Program-made: the position numbers and the translations under genes | In this document: positions 6,962 to 16,914 of the stretch, piece after piece | Position numbering within the stretch: the first letter of the stretch is position 1 | Layout: each line of letters starts with the position of its first letter | Notes under the pieces: model-generated | The model's database searches: none | What the model saw: the letters and a program-made list of their open reading frames with translations, nothing else | What the model was told of the DNA's origin: nothing | Source of the DNA: Varibaculum cambriense | GTDB taxonomy: Bacteria; Actinomycetota; Actinomycetes; Actinomycetales; Actinomycetaceae | NCBI RefSeq assembly: GCF_022133705.1 | Contig: NZ_JAKNHJ010000009.1 | Coordinates: 36,748 to 100,747 of the forward strand | DNA: 64,000 nt | Direction: 5' to 3'

Positions 6962-7007
6962 GTTACCGGGGTTCCCCGAGTACTTTTCCCACTCCTGCCT
7001 AGAGAAA

Positions 7008-8156
7008 CTAGGCGATTACCTCGACTTCACCGGAGCCTTCTTCTAGACCTAGTAGCTCGGCTTGACGATGCGCCTCCGCAATCAGGGTAGGCACGATTTC
7101 CTCTTCGGGAACCGTCTTAATCACTTCGCCTTTAATAAAGATTTTTCCTTTACCGTTACCGCTGGCTACCCCCAGGTCGGCTTCCCGCGCCTCGCCGGGA
7201 CCGTTCACGATACACCCCATAACCGCAACTCGCAGCGGCACTTTAATCTCGTCCTTCAGCGCATCAGTAACGGCGTTTGCCAACTTGTAAACATCGACTT
7301 GGGCGCGTCCGCAGGAGGGGCAGGAAACAATCTCCAGGGTGCGTTCTTTTAGCCCCATAGATTGCAGGATTTCAATCCCGACTTTTATTTCCTCCACCGG
7401 ATCAGCAGATAGCGACACCCGGATAGTATCCCCGATGCCTTGACGAAGCAGCGCCCCGAAGGCGGTCGCCGATTTGATAGTGCCTTGGAAAGCCGGGCCT
7501 GCCTCGGTTACTCCCAAGTGTAGCGGCCAATCCCCCATTTCACTGAGCAGTTCGTAGGCGCGAATCATAGTCACCGGGTCATGGTGTTTAACCGATATCG
7601 CAAAGTCGTGGAAATCGTATTGCTCGAACAGGCGTGCCTCATTAACCGCGGATTCTGCCAAAGCCTCCGGGGTAGCTTTCCCATGGCGTGCCATTACCCG
7701 CGGATCGAGGGAACCGGCATTAATTCCAATCCGCAGGGCGGTGCCGTGCTGGCGGGCGCATTTGGTGATTTCTTCCACCTGGTCATCGAATTTGCGGATA
7801 TTACCGGGGTTTACCCGCACCCCCGCGCAGCCGCCCTCAATCGCGGCGAACACATATTTGGGTTGGAAATGAATGTCGGCGACTACTGGAATAGTAGATT
7901 TTTGGGCGATTACCGGCAGCGCCTCCGCATCATCTGCGCTGGGGCAGGCTACCCGCACAATATCGCACCCGGCGGCCGTTAACGCCGCTATCTGCTGCAA
8001 GGTGGCACCAATATCGGTGGTTTTGGTGGTACACATGGACTGTACGCTGATTGGGGCATCTCCCCCAATACCTACGTCTCCGCAGCGAATCTTGCGAGTT
8101 TTTTTTCGCGGGAAACCCGCGGGCTTTACTTCCGGCATTCCTAGTTCAACACTCAC
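7008..8156 (-). CDS. ispG: 4-hydroxy-3-methylbut-2-enyl diphosphate synthase
   Basis: 382 residues. It performs the sixth step of the MEP isoprenoid pathway, converting the cyclic diphosphate MEcPP to HMBPP with a 4Fe-4S cluster. The cluster ligands are visible: Cys279 and Cys282 in SCPSCGR, Cys315 in CIVNGPGEA, and the unusual fourth ligand Glu322. The N-terminal TIM-barrel has the family start [11 protein letters not shown] and HYDxHF-like blocks. GTG start at 8156, with AGGA close upstream and CATAAT six bases before the start, which could be a -10 box of a leaderless message. Dxr of the same pathway lies two genes upstream. Confidence 0.97.
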   Translation of the reverse strand: MSVELGMPEVKPAGFPRKKTRKIRCGDVGIGGDAPISVQSMCTTKTTDIGATLQQIAALTAAGCDIVRVACPSADDAEALPVIAQKSTIPVVADIHFQPKYVFAAIEGGCAGVRVNPGNIRKFDDQVEEITKCARQHGTALRIGINAGSLDPRVMARHGKATPEALAESAVNEARLFEQYDFHDFAISVKHHDPVTMIRAYELLSEMGDWPLHLGVTEAGPAFQGTIKSATAFGALLRQGIGDTIRVSLSADPVEEIKVGIEILQSMGLKERTLEIVSCPSCGRAQVDVYKLANAVTDALKDEIKVPLRVAVMGCIVNGPGEAREADLGVASGNGKGKIFIKGEVIKTVPEEEIVPTLIAEAHRQAELLGLEEGSGEVEVIA

Positions 8157-8308
8157 GTTCCTATTATGACGCTTTCAGACACTAAAGCCCTAGTTTCTGG
8201 AAAGAATAACGCTTTTACCTGCGCTATTTCCCCGGCCTATTTTACAGTAATCACTGAGGGCGAAAGACCGCCAGTATTAAACGATGACCGCTCCCCATAA
8301 CTCAATAA

Positions 8309-9598
8309 CTAAGGTAAGCGAATGGGGTCAACAATATCCGCCACCATCAGTAGCACGGTCATCGCTATCAACAGTCCTGCCACCACGTAGGTCAACGGCA
8401 CAGCTTTCGCGGCATCAATGGGGCCAGGAGCGGGGCGCGAACGGAGCCGCGCATAGCAGTTCTTGATTCCTTGCCAGCAGGCACCGGCAATATGTCCGCC
8501 ATCTAAGGGCGGCAGCGGAATCAGGTTGAATACAAACAGCGCCATATTTAGGGAAGCTAGCAGGGAAAGTAAGCCTCCGGCGCGACCTGCCAGGGTCACC
8601 TGGGTTGAGGGCGCAGAACCGATCTCTCCCGCGATTCTACCTACTCCCAGGACTGACATGATTCCGGAGCTATCGCGCGGGGTGTCAGTGAAGACTGCAA
8701 CTCCCACCTCCCACACTGCTACCGGCAGTTTCAAGACTACTGCTCCGGTTTGATAGAACATTTGCCACATGGTTTGCCCGTAGGTGGCCAGCCCCGTGCT
8801 TTGACGCACCGAACGCGCATAAAGCCCGGCTTTCCCATCTACCCCGGATAGGTGCAGTTCAATCACTTCCCCGCCGCGCTGGACTGACACGGTGGCATCC
8901 CCATGGGTAGCGTTAGCATATTTTCGCAGGTCTTCCCAGGTGTTAATTTTCTTACCATCCCAGGCGACTAACTTATCTCCCGGTTTAATCCCGGCCTTGG
9001 CTGCCGGGGAGGGTTGGGCTCCCTCCTGGCCGCAATCAACCACCTGTCCTGCTTTCAAGCAAACGGCTTTATCAACAGTGGTAGTGGGGGTGGCAATCCC
9101 AATCCCCAGCATTGCTATCGCCATCAGTACGAACGCTAAAAATAGGTTCATCACTGGCCCGCCGACCATCACCATTAGGCGCTGGGATACCGGCAGGTTG
9201 TAAAAGCCGCGGTGGCGCTGAGTTGAAGGAATCTCGGAAAGCGAGGCGTCGCGGGCTTCTTGCGACCAGGTAGGAACCAAGTTTTCGGCTTCCTCCGGGT
9301 CGAGGGCGCGCGCCTGGCGTACTGAAAGTTTCTTGCCGTCCAGTTTGTAGGCAAACTGATCCGGGTCACCCGGGCCGTACATTCCCAGGATGCGGCAATA
9401 ACCCCCTAGAAGGAAGGCTTTAACTCCGTATTCGGTTTCCCCGCGTTTACGTGAAAACAGGGTGGGACCGAACCCAATCATGAACTGGGGAACTAGCGCC
9501 CCAAATTTTTTAGCCGGTAGCAGGTGCCCACATTCATGCAGACCAATAGAGATAATCAGTCCGATAACCAGAATTATTATTCCCAGCAAAAAAGCCAT
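8309..9598 (-). CDS. rseP: Site-2 membrane metalloprotease (M50B, Rip/RseP type)
   Basis: 429 residues. An intramembrane zinc protease that cuts anti-sigma factors or other membrane proteins after a first site-1 cleavage. HECGH at residues 21-25 gives the zinc-binding His21 and His25 and catalytic Glu22 in the first membrane helix. A PDZ domain spans about 195-255. The third zinc ligand lies in NLIPLPPLDGGH near 365. Several further membrane helices are evident. It sits directly downstream of dxr with nine bases between, as in mycobacteria, where the homologue is Rip1. The substrate is not evident here. Confidence 0.94.
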   Translation of the reverse strand: MAFLLGIIILVIGLIISIGLHECGHLLPAKKFGALVPQFMIGFGPTLFSRKRGETEYGVKAFLLGGYCRILGMYGPGDPDQFAYKLDGKKLSVRQARALDPEEAENLVPTWSQEARDASLSEIPSTQRHRGFYNLPVSQRLMVMVGGPVMNLFLAFVLMAIAMLGIGIATPTTTVDKAVCLKAGQVVDCGQEGAQPSPAAKAGIKPGDKLVAWDGKKINTWEDLRKYANATHGDATVSVQRGGEVIELHLSGVDGKAGLYARSVRQSTGLATYGQTMWQMFYQTGAVVLKLPVAVWEVGVAVFTDTPRDSSGIMSVLGVGRIAGEIGSAPSTQVTLAGRAGGLLSLLASLNMALFVFNLIPLPPLDGGHIAGACWQGIKNCYARLRSRPAPGPIDAAKAVPLTYVVAGLLIAMTVLLMVADIVDPIRLP

Positions 9599-9607
9599 GG
9601 GGATAGC

Positions 9608-10822
9608 CTACCTAGCGTTCATGACAATTTCCTGAGCCTTAGTTTTCGCCCAGGTTTGCGCAGCCATAATTTGCCCTAAATCTGGATTCTCCACCCCGGT
9701 ATGTTCGGACAATACTCGCGCTAGCGAATCCACTATTTGCAGGTAGGGCAAGCTTCCATCCAGGAAGGCATCTACGAATATTTCATTGGCGGCGTTATAA
9801 ACCGCCGGGTGAGAAGCGGAGGCCGCCACTGCTTGGCGCGCCAGTTTTATTGCCGGGAAAGTTTCATGATCTACCGGTTCGAATTGCCACTGCTGGACTT
9901 GAGTAAAATCCAGGGGGGTAACAGTTTTTTCTAGGCGGTTCGGCCAATCCAGTCCCAGGGCGATCGGCAGGCGCATATCGGGCGGGGAGGCCTGCAAAAT
10001 ACTGGCGCCATCAATCCAAGTTACCCCGGAGTGAATAATCGATTGGGGATGAATCACCGGCACAATATCTTCGGGCGTAACATCGAATAAAAGGTGAGCT
10101 TCTATCAGTTCCAAACCCTTGTTTACCAGGGTGGAAGAGTTGATAGTCACCACCGGCCCCATTGACCAAGTGGGGTGATTGAGGGCTTGCTGCGCGCTGA
10201 CCTCAGCTAAATCTGCACGTTTCTTTCCCCGGAAAGGACCGCCAGAGGCAGTAAGGATAATCTGGCTTACTTCACTGTAACCATCCTGGTTTACGCTGGT
10301 TAACCCCTTATGGTGGACACCACTAGCTAAGGCTTGCGCAATCGCCGAATGTTCAGAATCTACCGGTACGATTTGGCCAGGGCGCTGGCAGGCAGCTTTA
10401 ACTAAGGCGCCGCCCACAATCAAAGATTCTTTATTTGCCAGCGCTAAGGTAGCCCCACTATCCAAGGCGGCCAAAGTAGGAGCCAGCCCCACCCCGCCGG
10501 TAATCCCATTGAGGACTACCGCTTGCCGGCTGGCTCTCCTCGCTGCTCGGGCACTAGCATCGTCTCCTGTCAAAATCTCGGCTTGATATTTATTTGCGCC
10601 AGGAAGTTCCGCAGCTAGCGCAGTCACGAATTCCTCGCCCCTATCTAAGGAAATCGCCACAATTTCGGGGCGGAAACGGGCAGCTTGCCGCGCCAGTAAC
10701 GTAAGGTTAGCCCCACCAGCGCTGAGGGCGCGCACACAAAACCGCCCCGGATTTTGAGCGATTACCTCCAGTGCTTGCGTACCGATAGATCCCGTGGATC
10801 CCAAAATGAAAACGTCGCGCAC
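9608..10822 (-). CDS. dxr: 1-deoxy-D-xylulose 5-phosphate reductoisomerase
   Basis: 404 residues. It converts DXP to MEP with NADPH, the committed step of the MEP isoprenoid pathway. The NADPH-binding GSTGSIG (residues 8-14) opens the protein. LANKESLI and the VDSEHSAI metal and substrate loop are present. The HPTWSMGP block and the C-terminal helical domain complete the family layout. Cytoplasmic. It belongs to a run with rseP and ispG. Confidence 0.97.
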   Translation of the reverse strand: MRDVFILGSTGSIGTQALEVIAQNPGRFCVRALSAGGANLTLLARQAARFRPEIVAISLDRGEEFVTALAAELPGANKYQAEILTGDDASARAARRASRQAVVLNGITGGVGLAPTLAALDSGATLALANKESLIVGGALVKAACQRPGQIVPVDSEHSAIAQALASGVHHKGLTSVNQDGYSEVSQIILTASGGPFRGKKRADLAEVSAQQALNHPTWSMGPVVTINSSTLVNKGLELIEAHLLFDVTPEDIVPVIHPQSIIHSGVTWIDGASILQASPPDMRLPIALGLDWPNRLEKTVTPLDFTQVQQWQFEPVDHETFPAIKLARQAVAASASHPAVYNAANEIFVDAFLDGSLPYLQIVDSLARVLSEHTGVENPDLGQIMAAQTWAKTKAQEIVMNAR

Positions 10823-10876
10823 TGCCCCTCCCCGATTCGAAAGATATTTTGCCGGTTATTGCCCGAAGGCAAACAG

Positions 10877-11428
10877 TTATTCCACCGCCAGCAGTACTTC
10901 TACCGCTCGCGAGAGATAGGCATCGACTACGCCCTCTTTATAAGCCTTTTCATTCTTTGCAGTCTTAAAAGTGGCACTGCGAATCTCGGCGGAGGTGATT
11001 CCCTTATCCGAGTCAAAATACTGTGCGAGCCGGTCGAGTAGTTCATCCACCTGGGTGGCGTCATAGCCTTTACCGTTTGGGTGAGCGAAACGTTTGCCCC
11101 GCGGACGGAGCATCCGCGGATAAAGGGTAGTTGCTCGCTGCGCTACCCTTTCCATCCAGGCTTGCGAACCGTTAACTGCTACATTGTCTGCTCGGTCACG
11201 CCGCACGAAAGCGGCTTCCAGACGATCCATAGCCTGGTCGATCGCGGCAGTTTGATATCCGCGACGCACTAGGTCAAAGTGGGCACCCCGCACCTGGGCG
11301 GCCGAGAATTTTTCAGCCGGCACCCCGCCCTCATAGGCTTTGCGAGCATCCGCAAAAAACTCGTCTACCTGGGAGGGGTCGTATCCCCGCGTAAAAAAAC
11401 CGGCCCTAGGAAAGTTGTTCTCGCTCAT
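10877..11428 (-). CDS. DivIVA-domain protein with two tandem motifs
   Basis: 183 residues. Two copies of the DivIVA-type motif are visible, RGYDPSQVDEFF (about 14-25) and KGYDATQVDELL (about 117-128). Each is followed by an Ala- and Arg-rich helical stretch including SAAQVRGAHFDLVRRGY and SAEIRSATF. There is no long coiled coil as in Wag31/DivIVA and no membrane segment. It overlaps the end of rlmN by four bases (ATGA), so it is translated after rlmN. A role in cell-pole or division-site protein placement is suggested by the motif only. Confidence 0.75.
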   Translation of the reverse strand: MSENNFPRAGFFTRGYDPSQVDEFFADARKAYEGGVPAEKFSAAQVRGAHFDLVRRGYQTAAIDQAMDRLEAAFVRRDRADNVAVNGSQAWMERVAQRATTLYPRMLRPRGKRFAHPNGKGYDATQVDELLDRLAQYFDSDKGITSAEIRSATFKTAKNEKAYKEGVVDAYLSRAVEVLLAVE

Positions 11429-12750
11429 TTGCCAGTCCTCTCCTTCCGAGATTTAGTTGCCAATTGACCACACGCTCCGTCAATATCTTGTCCCCGAGTA
11501 TCGCGGATAGTGGTGGTGATACCTTTACGTTCCAGAGTATCTACAAATTCTGCTTGCGCGTGGGATTCACTCGCCGTCCAGATAGATCCGGGGGTGGGAT
11601 TTAACGGAATCGGGTTCACATGCGCCCAGCCGTGCCCGCGAGCATTCAGCAAATCTGCGAGCAGTCCCGCTCTCCACGCCTGGTCGTTCATGTTCTTGAT
11701 CAGGGCGTATTCGATGGAGACCCGCCGGCCGGTAGCTTTAAAATAATCGTAAGCAGCGTCTAGCAGTTCGCTAACCTGGAAGCGAGAATTTATTGGAATT
11801 AGCTCATCACGCAATTCGTCATCGGGAGCGTGCAGGGAAATCGCCAAGGTGACCGGGATTTTCTCTTCCGTTAGCTTCTTGATTCCGGGCACCAGCCCCA
11901 CAGTAGAAACCGTGATTCCCCGCGCGGACATTCCGAACCCTTCCGGGGGCTCGGCAATCAAGCGGCGAATCGCGCCCAGCACTGCCCGATAGTTAACCAT
12001 GGGCTCTCCCATCCCCATGAACACCACGTTGGAGAGGTTGCAGGGATCTCCGCCTAGTTCGCCCTCCTGACACACCTTACGTGCCAGGCGCACCTGTTCT
12101 ACGATTTCAGCGGTTGAAAGGTTACGGGTCAGCCCCATTTGTCCGGTGGCGCAAAAGGGGCAAGCCATTCCGCATCCCACTTCGCAAGAAATACAGAGGG
12201 TAGCGCGGGAGGGATAGCGCATTAGTACCGACTCTACTTCGGCGCCATCAAATAGTCGCCACAGGTATTTGTGAGTCATTCCCTGATCACCGCTACGCTC
12301 CACGACTTGCTGAACTAGCTGCGGAAATGCCAGCTCCGCGAGTTTCTCCCGCCCGGTAGCGGGCAGATCAGACATTTGGCGCGGATCGGTAGTTAGGTGC
12401 GTGAAATAGTGACGGGATAATTGGTCGGCTCTAAAGGGCGGAAAACCGGCCTCTTTTAGCATTTGTTTGCGTCCCGCCAGATCAAAATCGGCCAAATGCG
12501 CCGGAGGTTTAGTCCGTTTAGTTGCTTGGAAACGCAGCACGGGGCGCGCATCCGGGGTGCTAGCTCCCTCAGGGGCCTGGTCGGTGGGCATTACTTGCCA
12601 GGGATCGCGCCGCGGTTTGGCTCGGCGCATCAACTCTTTATCGCTCGTGGAGCCGCTAGCCTTATCAGCGAAGCGTCCGCCCTTCAAAGATGCCCGGGAT
12701 CCGTCCTTTTGTCGCTTTTGAGCCGATCCTGGTTGCGCTAGCTTTGCCAT
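11425..12750 (-). CDS. rlmN: 23S rRNA and tRNA adenine-C2 methyltransferase
   Basis: 441 residues. A radical SAM enzyme that methylates C2 of A2503 in 23S rRNA and A37 in some tRNAs. The 4Fe-4S cluster ligands are Cys193, Cys197 and Cys200 (CGMACPFC). The C-terminal DTRGxDIDGACGQ block holds the second methyl-carrying cysteine near residue 431. The catalytic part begins near residue 90. The first 80 residues are a basic, disordered extension that is longer than usual for the family, so a later start cannot be excluded. Cytoplasmic. Confidence 0.93.
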   Translation of the reverse strand: MAKLAQPGSAQKRQKDGSRASLKGGRFADKASGSTSDKELMRRAKPRRDPWQVMPTDQAPEGASTPDARPVLRFQATKRTKPPAHLADFDLAGRKQMLKEAGFPPFRADQLSRHYFTHLTTDPRQMSDLPATGREKLAELAFPQLVQQVVERSGDQGMTHKYLWRLFDGAEVESVLMRYPSRATLCISCEVGCGMACPFCATGQMGLTRNLSTAEIVEQVRLARKVCQEGELGGDPCNLSNVVFMGMGEPMVNYRAVLGAIRRLIAEPPEGFGMSARGITVSTVGLVPGIKKLTEEKIPVTLAISLHAPDDELRDELIPINSRFQVSELLDAAYDYFKATGRRVSIEYALIKNMNDQAWRAGLLADLLNARGHGWAHVNPIPLNPTPGSIWTASESHAQAEFVDTLERKGITTTIRDTRGQDIDGACGQLATKSRKERTGK

Positions 12751-12767
12751 TTAGAGTTTGCCATCCT

Positions 12768-13658
12768 TTAAAAGATACCCAAGGACACCAGGAAAAAGAG
12801 GGGCACGGTGATGAGTAGCGAGTCCAGGCGATCCATCACTCCGCCATGACCAGGTAGTAAATTACCCATGTCTTTAAGTTGCAGATCCCGCTTTATTAAG
12901 GACTCTCCTAAATCTCCGCAGGTAGCAACCATGGGAGTGAGAATCCCTAGCACTGCGATTGCCCAAACCTGAGTTCCGGTCGCCCAAACCGCAACTGCGG
13001 CGGCGAGTGTACACATCACTACGGAACCGGCGAACCCTTCCCAAGATTTTGCGGGCGAAACCGCCGGAGCCAGAGGGTGCTTACCTTTAAGTACCCCCGC
13101 CGCGTAGCCACCAATGTCATTACATATGGTGATCACAATCCACACTATTATCGGAGCGGGGTGATGGGGATTATGCAGCATAATGACCACAAAAGATGCC
13201 AAGAAAGGCAAATAGATGGCAACAAAACCGGTCACTAAGAGGTCGCGAGTCGCAAACTTGGAAGGGCCGGAACTCAAGCGCCAGATAGCACAAGCTATCA
13301 AAGTAGCTAGTAGCGCCGCCCATACCCCCTCCGGTCCTAAGAGATAGGCGCAGACCAGCATCCCGATACTGCCCACCACCAGGGGTGGTAAACACAGTTT
13401 TACCCTAATCCGAGATACGGCTCGCGCCATCTCAAATTCGGCCATCACCGCCACCACCATGATGAACACCAAAAAACATACCGGTGGTGCCAGGAGCAAG
13501 GCTAACACCAAGGCACCCAGGCCTACCCCCACCGCAATCGAGGCCGGTAGGTTGCGACCTGCCCGCGACTTTTTCGGTTTTGCGAGCGCATTCTTGGTAG
13601 GTTCTGGGTTCATCAAAGAGACAGATCCCTCGCCTTGGATCGGGGGACGGTGGTTCAA
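12768..13658 (-). CDS. cdsA: Phosphatidate cytidylyltransferase
   Basis: 296 residues. Makes CDP-diacylglycerol from phosphatidate and CTP at the membrane, feeding phospholipid synthesis. Multiple membrane helices are clear, and the family signature is at the C-terminal side: SPAKSWEG, then LKDMGNLLPGHGGVMDRLDS. The longest start is TTG 13658, directly after the frr TAG and preceded by GGAGA at good spacing, which suggests coupling to frr. ATG 13613 is the alternative and would give 281 residues. Either way the N-terminus is a basic cytoplasmic tail. Confidence 0.93.
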   Translation of the reverse strand: MNHRPPIQGEGSVSLMNPEPTKNALAKPKKSRAGRNLPASIAVGVGLGALVLALLLAPPVCFLVFIMVVAVMAEFEMARAVSRIRVKLCLPPLVVGSIGMLVCAYLLGPEGVWAALLATLIACAIWRLSSGPSKFATRDLLVTGFVAIYLPFLASFVVIMLHNPHHPAPIIVWIVITICNDIGGYAAGVLKGKHPLAPAVSPAKSWEGFAGSVVMCTLAAAVAVWATGTQVWAIAVLGILTPMVATCGDLGESLIKRDLQLKDMGNLLPGHGGVMDRLDSLLITVPLFFLVSLGIF

Positions 13659-14216
13659 CTATATCTCCATTAGTTCTTTTTCTTTGGCTTCTAACAGAGC
13701 ATCCATCGTGTCCACCTGTTTCTTCGTCAAAGCCTCGATTTCTTTTTCTGCACGCGTTACTTCGTCCTCGCCGGCATCGCCATCTTTCTTTAGCTTGCCC
13801 AGCTGATCCAGGGCTTTACGGCGAATACCGCGAATAGATACGCGACCTTCCTCGGCTTTTTGTCCCGCAAGTTTTACGTAGTCGCGGCGACGTTCCTCGG
13901 TTAGTTCCGGCAAGGTTACCCGAATATGGTTTCCCTCGTCAGTGGGGTTTACCCCCAGGTCGCTGTCCCGAACCGCCTTGATGACATCGTTAGTGGAGGA
14001 CTTGTCATAGGGGGAAATCAGCACGGTGCGCGGCTCCGGGATATTGATGGTAGCTAGTTGCTGCAAAGGCGTGGGCGCCCCATAGTATTCCACCATAATC
14101 GGGTTAAACATGGCAGCGTTGGCACGCCCGGTGCGAATCGCAGTGAATTCTTCCCGGGAGAACTCGATGGCTTTTTCCATCTTCTCCTCAGCTTCGAGCA
14201 GAATATCGTCAATCAC
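13659..14216 (-). CDS. frr: Ribosome recycling factor
   Basis: 185 residues, the standard length. With EF-G it splits the post-termination ribosome. Recognisable blocks are GRANAAMFNPIMVEYYGAPTP-like near 29-50, TINIPEPRT, DLGVNPTDEGNHIRVTLPELTEERR and the C-terminal helix pair. Cytoplasmic. It lies four bases after pyrH and directly before cdsA, in the classic pyrH-frr-cdsA order. Confidence 0.97.
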   Translation of the reverse strand: MIDDILLEAEEKMEKAIEFSREEFTAIRTGRANAAMFNPIMVEYYGAPTPLQQLATINIPEPRTVLISPYDKSSTNDVIKAVRDSDLGVNPTDEGNHIRVTLPELTEERRRDYVKLAGQKAEEGRVSIRGIRRKALDQLGKLKKDGDAGEDEVTRAEKEIEALTKKQVDTMDALLEAKEKELMEI

Positions 14217-14220
14217 TTGG

Positions 14221-14955
14221 TTACTCCTTGTCAGCAGAAACTAATGTACCGATTGTCTCACCTAACAGCGCCGAAGTAACGTTGCCGGGCTCAGACATTC
14301 CAAATACCCGAGTATTTAGTTTGTTATCCATACAGAGACTGAAAGCAGTGGCATCCATAACCTTCAGTTCCTTCTGGAGAGCTTCTTGATAGGTTAAATG
14401 ATCAAATCGGGTAGCGGTGGGGTCAGTCTTCGGGTCTGCACTATAAACCCCATCAACGCCGTTTTTACCTACCAATAGCTCTTGGCAATGGGTTTCGAGG
14501 GCGCGCTGGGCACTTACCGTGTCGGTAGAGAAGAACGGTAGGCCGGATCCGGCACCGAAGATTACTACCCGACCTTTCTCCATATGGCGTACCGCTTTTA
14601 AGGGGATATAGGGTTCGGCGATTTGTCCCATAGTGATGGCGGTCTGTACCCGGGTAGTTACCCCTGCCTGTTCTAAGAGATCCTGCAAGGCCAGGGAATT
14701 CATTACCGTTCCTAGCATTCCCATATAGTCGGCGCGTGCTCGATCGAGGCCGCGCTGGGAAAGCTCGGCGCCCCGGAAAAAGTTTCCGCCCCCAACTACC
14801 ACTGCGACCTGGACTCCTTGTTCAACGGCCGCCCCAATCTGGTGAGCTACCGAATTGATTACGTCGAGATCCATGCCAACTTGGCCGCCCCCAAAGACTT
14901 CGCCGGACACTTTCAGCATCACTCTGCGTTGTTTATTTCCGACTTCTTGGTTCAC
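14221..14955 (-). CDS. pyrH: UMP kinase
   Basis: 244 residues. Phosphorylates UMP to UDP, is hexameric, and belongs to the amino-acid kinase fold. The N-terminal block [14 protein letters not shown] and the glycine loop [13 protein letters not shown] are diagnostic. GTVMNSLAL and [13 protein letters not shown] form the nucleotide site. The first residues before RRVMLK are variable and the start ATG is supported by length. It heads the pyrH-frr-cdsA-rlmN run after the tsf terminator. Confidence 0.97.
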   Translation of the reverse strand: MNQEVGNKQRRVMLKVSGEVFGGGQVGMDLDVINSVAHQIGAAVEQGVQVAVVVGGGNFFRGAELSQRGLDRARADYMGMLGTVMNSLALQDLLEQAGVTTRVQTAITMGQIAEPYIPLKAVRHMEKGRVVIFGAGSGLPFFSTDTVSAQRALETHCQELLVGKNGVDGVYSADPKTDPTATRFDHLTYQEALQKELKVMDATAFSLCMDNKLNTRVFGMSEPGNVTSALLGETIGTLVSADKE

Positions 14956-15098
14956 CCTTATCCCCTTAATATTGTTGTTTCCTTGAGGGCAATATGCCTG
15001 TTACTACCTTAACCCGAAGCGTTAAAGCTGGGGTGCTTCTCCCTTGCAATCTTGCTATTTACTGGAGGCAAATCCCCAATTAACTGTCTCGATATAAA

Positions 15099-15131
15099 GA
15101 TGTGGCCTCAGGATTTCCCTGAGGCCACATC
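15099..15131 (-). terminator. Intrinsic terminator after tsf
   Basis: GATGTGGCCTCAGG (15099-15112) pairs perfectly over 14 bases with 15118-15131 around a five-base loop. On the minus strand it is followed by TTTATATC. It lies ten bases after the tsf stop and separates rpsB-tsf from pyrH. Confidence 0.85.
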
Positions 15132-15140
15132 ACTATTTGC

Positions 15141-15977
15141 TTAAGAACCTACGTGGAAGCGGGCGAAAGCAGTAACTTTCCCACCCGAGGCTTTCACTAT
15201 CTGCCCTACCGACTTCTTCGGATCTTTCGCAAAATCCTGGTCTAGCAGGCAGTTGTCTTTGTAGAACGATCCCATCCGGCCTTCCACGATCTTGTCAACG
15301 ATCTTTTCCGGCTTGCCCTCTTTCAGGGTCATTTCCCGCAGAGTTTCGCGTTCCTTATCCAGTTCCGCCTGGGGAACTTCTTCGCGGTCAATGAAACGGG
15401 GGTCATAAGCGGCGATGTGCAGTGCGATATCGTGCGCCACGTCTGCGCCGGCTTTATCGGTGGCTACCAGTACCCCGACCTGTGCAGGCAGATCCGCGGA
15501 GGAGTAGTGCAGGTAGCTGGTTACGGCCTCGCCATCAATCCGGGTTACCTTACCCAAAACAATGTTTTCAGAGAAGAGGGCGCCGATTTCCTCTACCTTT
15601 TCTTTAACGGTGCCTTCGCCACATTTTGCTTCCAGCAGTTCCTCGCGAGTGCTTACCCCGCTGTCAACCAGCGCTTGCATGATTTCTTCGGCGGCCTCCA
15701 CGAACTTGGGGGACTTGCCCACAAAGTCAGTTTCGGAGTTCAGCTCTACCATTACGCCGGCCTGTCCGTCCGCGGTGTCCAGCACTTTCGCCATCACCAG
15801 ACCATTCGCAGTGGAACGATCTTCTCGCTTAGCCAGGGATTTCTTACCCGCTAAACGGATCGCCTTTACCGCTGCTTCCTTGTCGCCGTTTGCCTCTTCC
15901 AGTGCCTTCTTAACTTCCATCAGACCGGCGCCGGTCAGTTCGCGCAGTTCCTTAATGTCTTGCATCGAAATAGCCAT
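15141..15977 (-). CDS. tsf: Elongation factor Ts
   Basis: 278 residues. Nucleotide exchange factor for EF-Tu. The N-terminal UBA-like helix pair (KELRELTGAGLMEVKKAL) is followed by the core with GVMVELNSETDFV, the contact region with EF-Tu. The C-terminal block has the DQDFAKDPKKSVGQ pattern. Cytoplasmic. It follows rpsB by 34 bases and ends at a strong terminator, forming the classic rpsB-tsf operon. Confidence 0.97.
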   Translation of the reverse strand: MAISMQDIKELRELTGAGLMEVKKALEEANGDKEAAVKAIRLAGKKSLAKREDRSTANGLVMAKVLDTADGQAGVMVELNSETDFVGKSPKFVEAAEEIMQALVDSGVSTREELLEAKCGEGTVKEKVEEIGALFSENIVLGKVTRIDGEAVTSYLHYSSADLPAQVGVLVATDKAGADVAHDIALHIAAYDPRFIDREEVPQAELDKERETLREMTLKEGKPEKIVDKIVEGRMGSFYKDNCLLDQDFAKDPKKSVGQIVKASGGKVTAFARFHVGS

Positions 15978-16011
15978 CAGTATGTTCCTCTCGTTAACGA
16001 TCCTTAGCGGA

Positions 16012-16914
16012 TTATTCAGACTTTTCTGCTTCGACGGGGGCTTTTTCCTCTTCCGCGGAAGCGGCGGGCTCTTCGGCTTTCTTTTCTTCGCCCTCTTCGC
16101 TATTTGCGGTACCCTCTAGCAGTTCCCGCTCCCAATCAGCCAAGGGTTCATCACTGGCCGGAGCGGTTTCTTCGCTGGAAGAAGCCTCTTGCTCGCTAGT
16201 TTCTTTCTTAGCTGCCGCCTTTTGCGAGCGAGCAATTAAGCCATCGGCGCAGGCATCGGCAATAATCCGGGTGAGCAGCGCTACCGAGCGGATAGCGTCA
16301 TCATTGCCGGGAATGCCGAACTCGATCTCATCCGGATCACAGTTGGTATCCAAAATCGCTACGATCGGGATGTTCAGCTTGTTGGCTTCTGCTACTGCCA
16401 AGTGCTCTTTATTGGTGTCAACGATCCAAACAGCGGAGGGGATACGCGCCATATCGCGGATACCACCTAGAGTGCGGGAAAGCTTGTCTTTCTCGCGGCT
16501 CATCATCAACAGTTCTTTCTTAGTGCGCCCCGAACCGGCTACATCGTCGAAGTCGATTTGTTCAAGTTCTTTTAGACGCTGCAAACGCTTGTGCACGGTC
16601 CCAAAGTTGGTTAGCATTCCGCCCAACCAACGCTGGTTAACATAGGGCATCCCTACCCGCTCAGCTTGCTCCGCAATGGAGTCTTGTGCTTGCTTCTTGG
16701 TGCCGACAAACAGGATATTTCCCCCGCGCAGCACGGTTTGCCGCACGAAATCGTAGGCGCGATTAATGCCGTCGAGAGACTGCGCCAAATCGATTACATA
16801 AATACCGTTGCGATCAGTCAAGATGAAGGGTTTCATCTTGGGGTTCCAACGCCGGGTTTGATGTCCAAAGTGTACGCCGCTCTTGAGCAGCTCAGACATG
16901 GTTACTACCGCCAT
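16012..16914 (-). CDS. rpsB: 30S ribosomal protein S2
   Basis: 300 residues. Residues 1-225 are S2 proper, with [13 protein letters not shown] near the start, [22 protein letters not shown] and the conserved [11 protein letters not shown] and DTNCDP blocks. Residues about 228-300 are an acidic Glu/Ala-rich tail not found in the Escherichia coli protein; the same kind of tail is on S16 at 29180. A good site, AAAGGAAGTC, precedes the ATG. An unusually long structured leader lies upstream. Confidence 0.97.
   Translation of the reverse strand: MAVVTMSELLKSGVHFGHQTRRWNPKMKPFILTDRNGIYVIDLAQSLDGINRAYDFVRQTVLRGGNILFVGTKKQAQDSIAEQAERVGMPYVNQRWLGGMLTNFGTVHKRLQRLKELEQIDFDDVAGSGRTKKELLMMSREKDKLSRTLGGIRDMARIPSAVWIVDTNKEHLAVAEANKLNIPIVAILDTNCDPDEIEFGIPGNDDAIRSVALLTRIIADACADGLIARSQKAAAKKETSEQEASSSEETAPASDEPLADWERELLEGTANSEEGEEKKAEEPAASAEEEKAPVEAEKSE

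Larger units (their letters stand above)
6201..7007. other. Gene-free island with four hairpin element copies
   Basis: No gene is supported in 807 bases. From left to right it holds the proS promoter region, an inverted type A copy (6310-6415), a decayed type A copy (about 6534-6660), an intact type A copy (6713-6821) and a type B copy (6854-6961). No transposase or insertion-sequence end is visible. Confidence 0.7.
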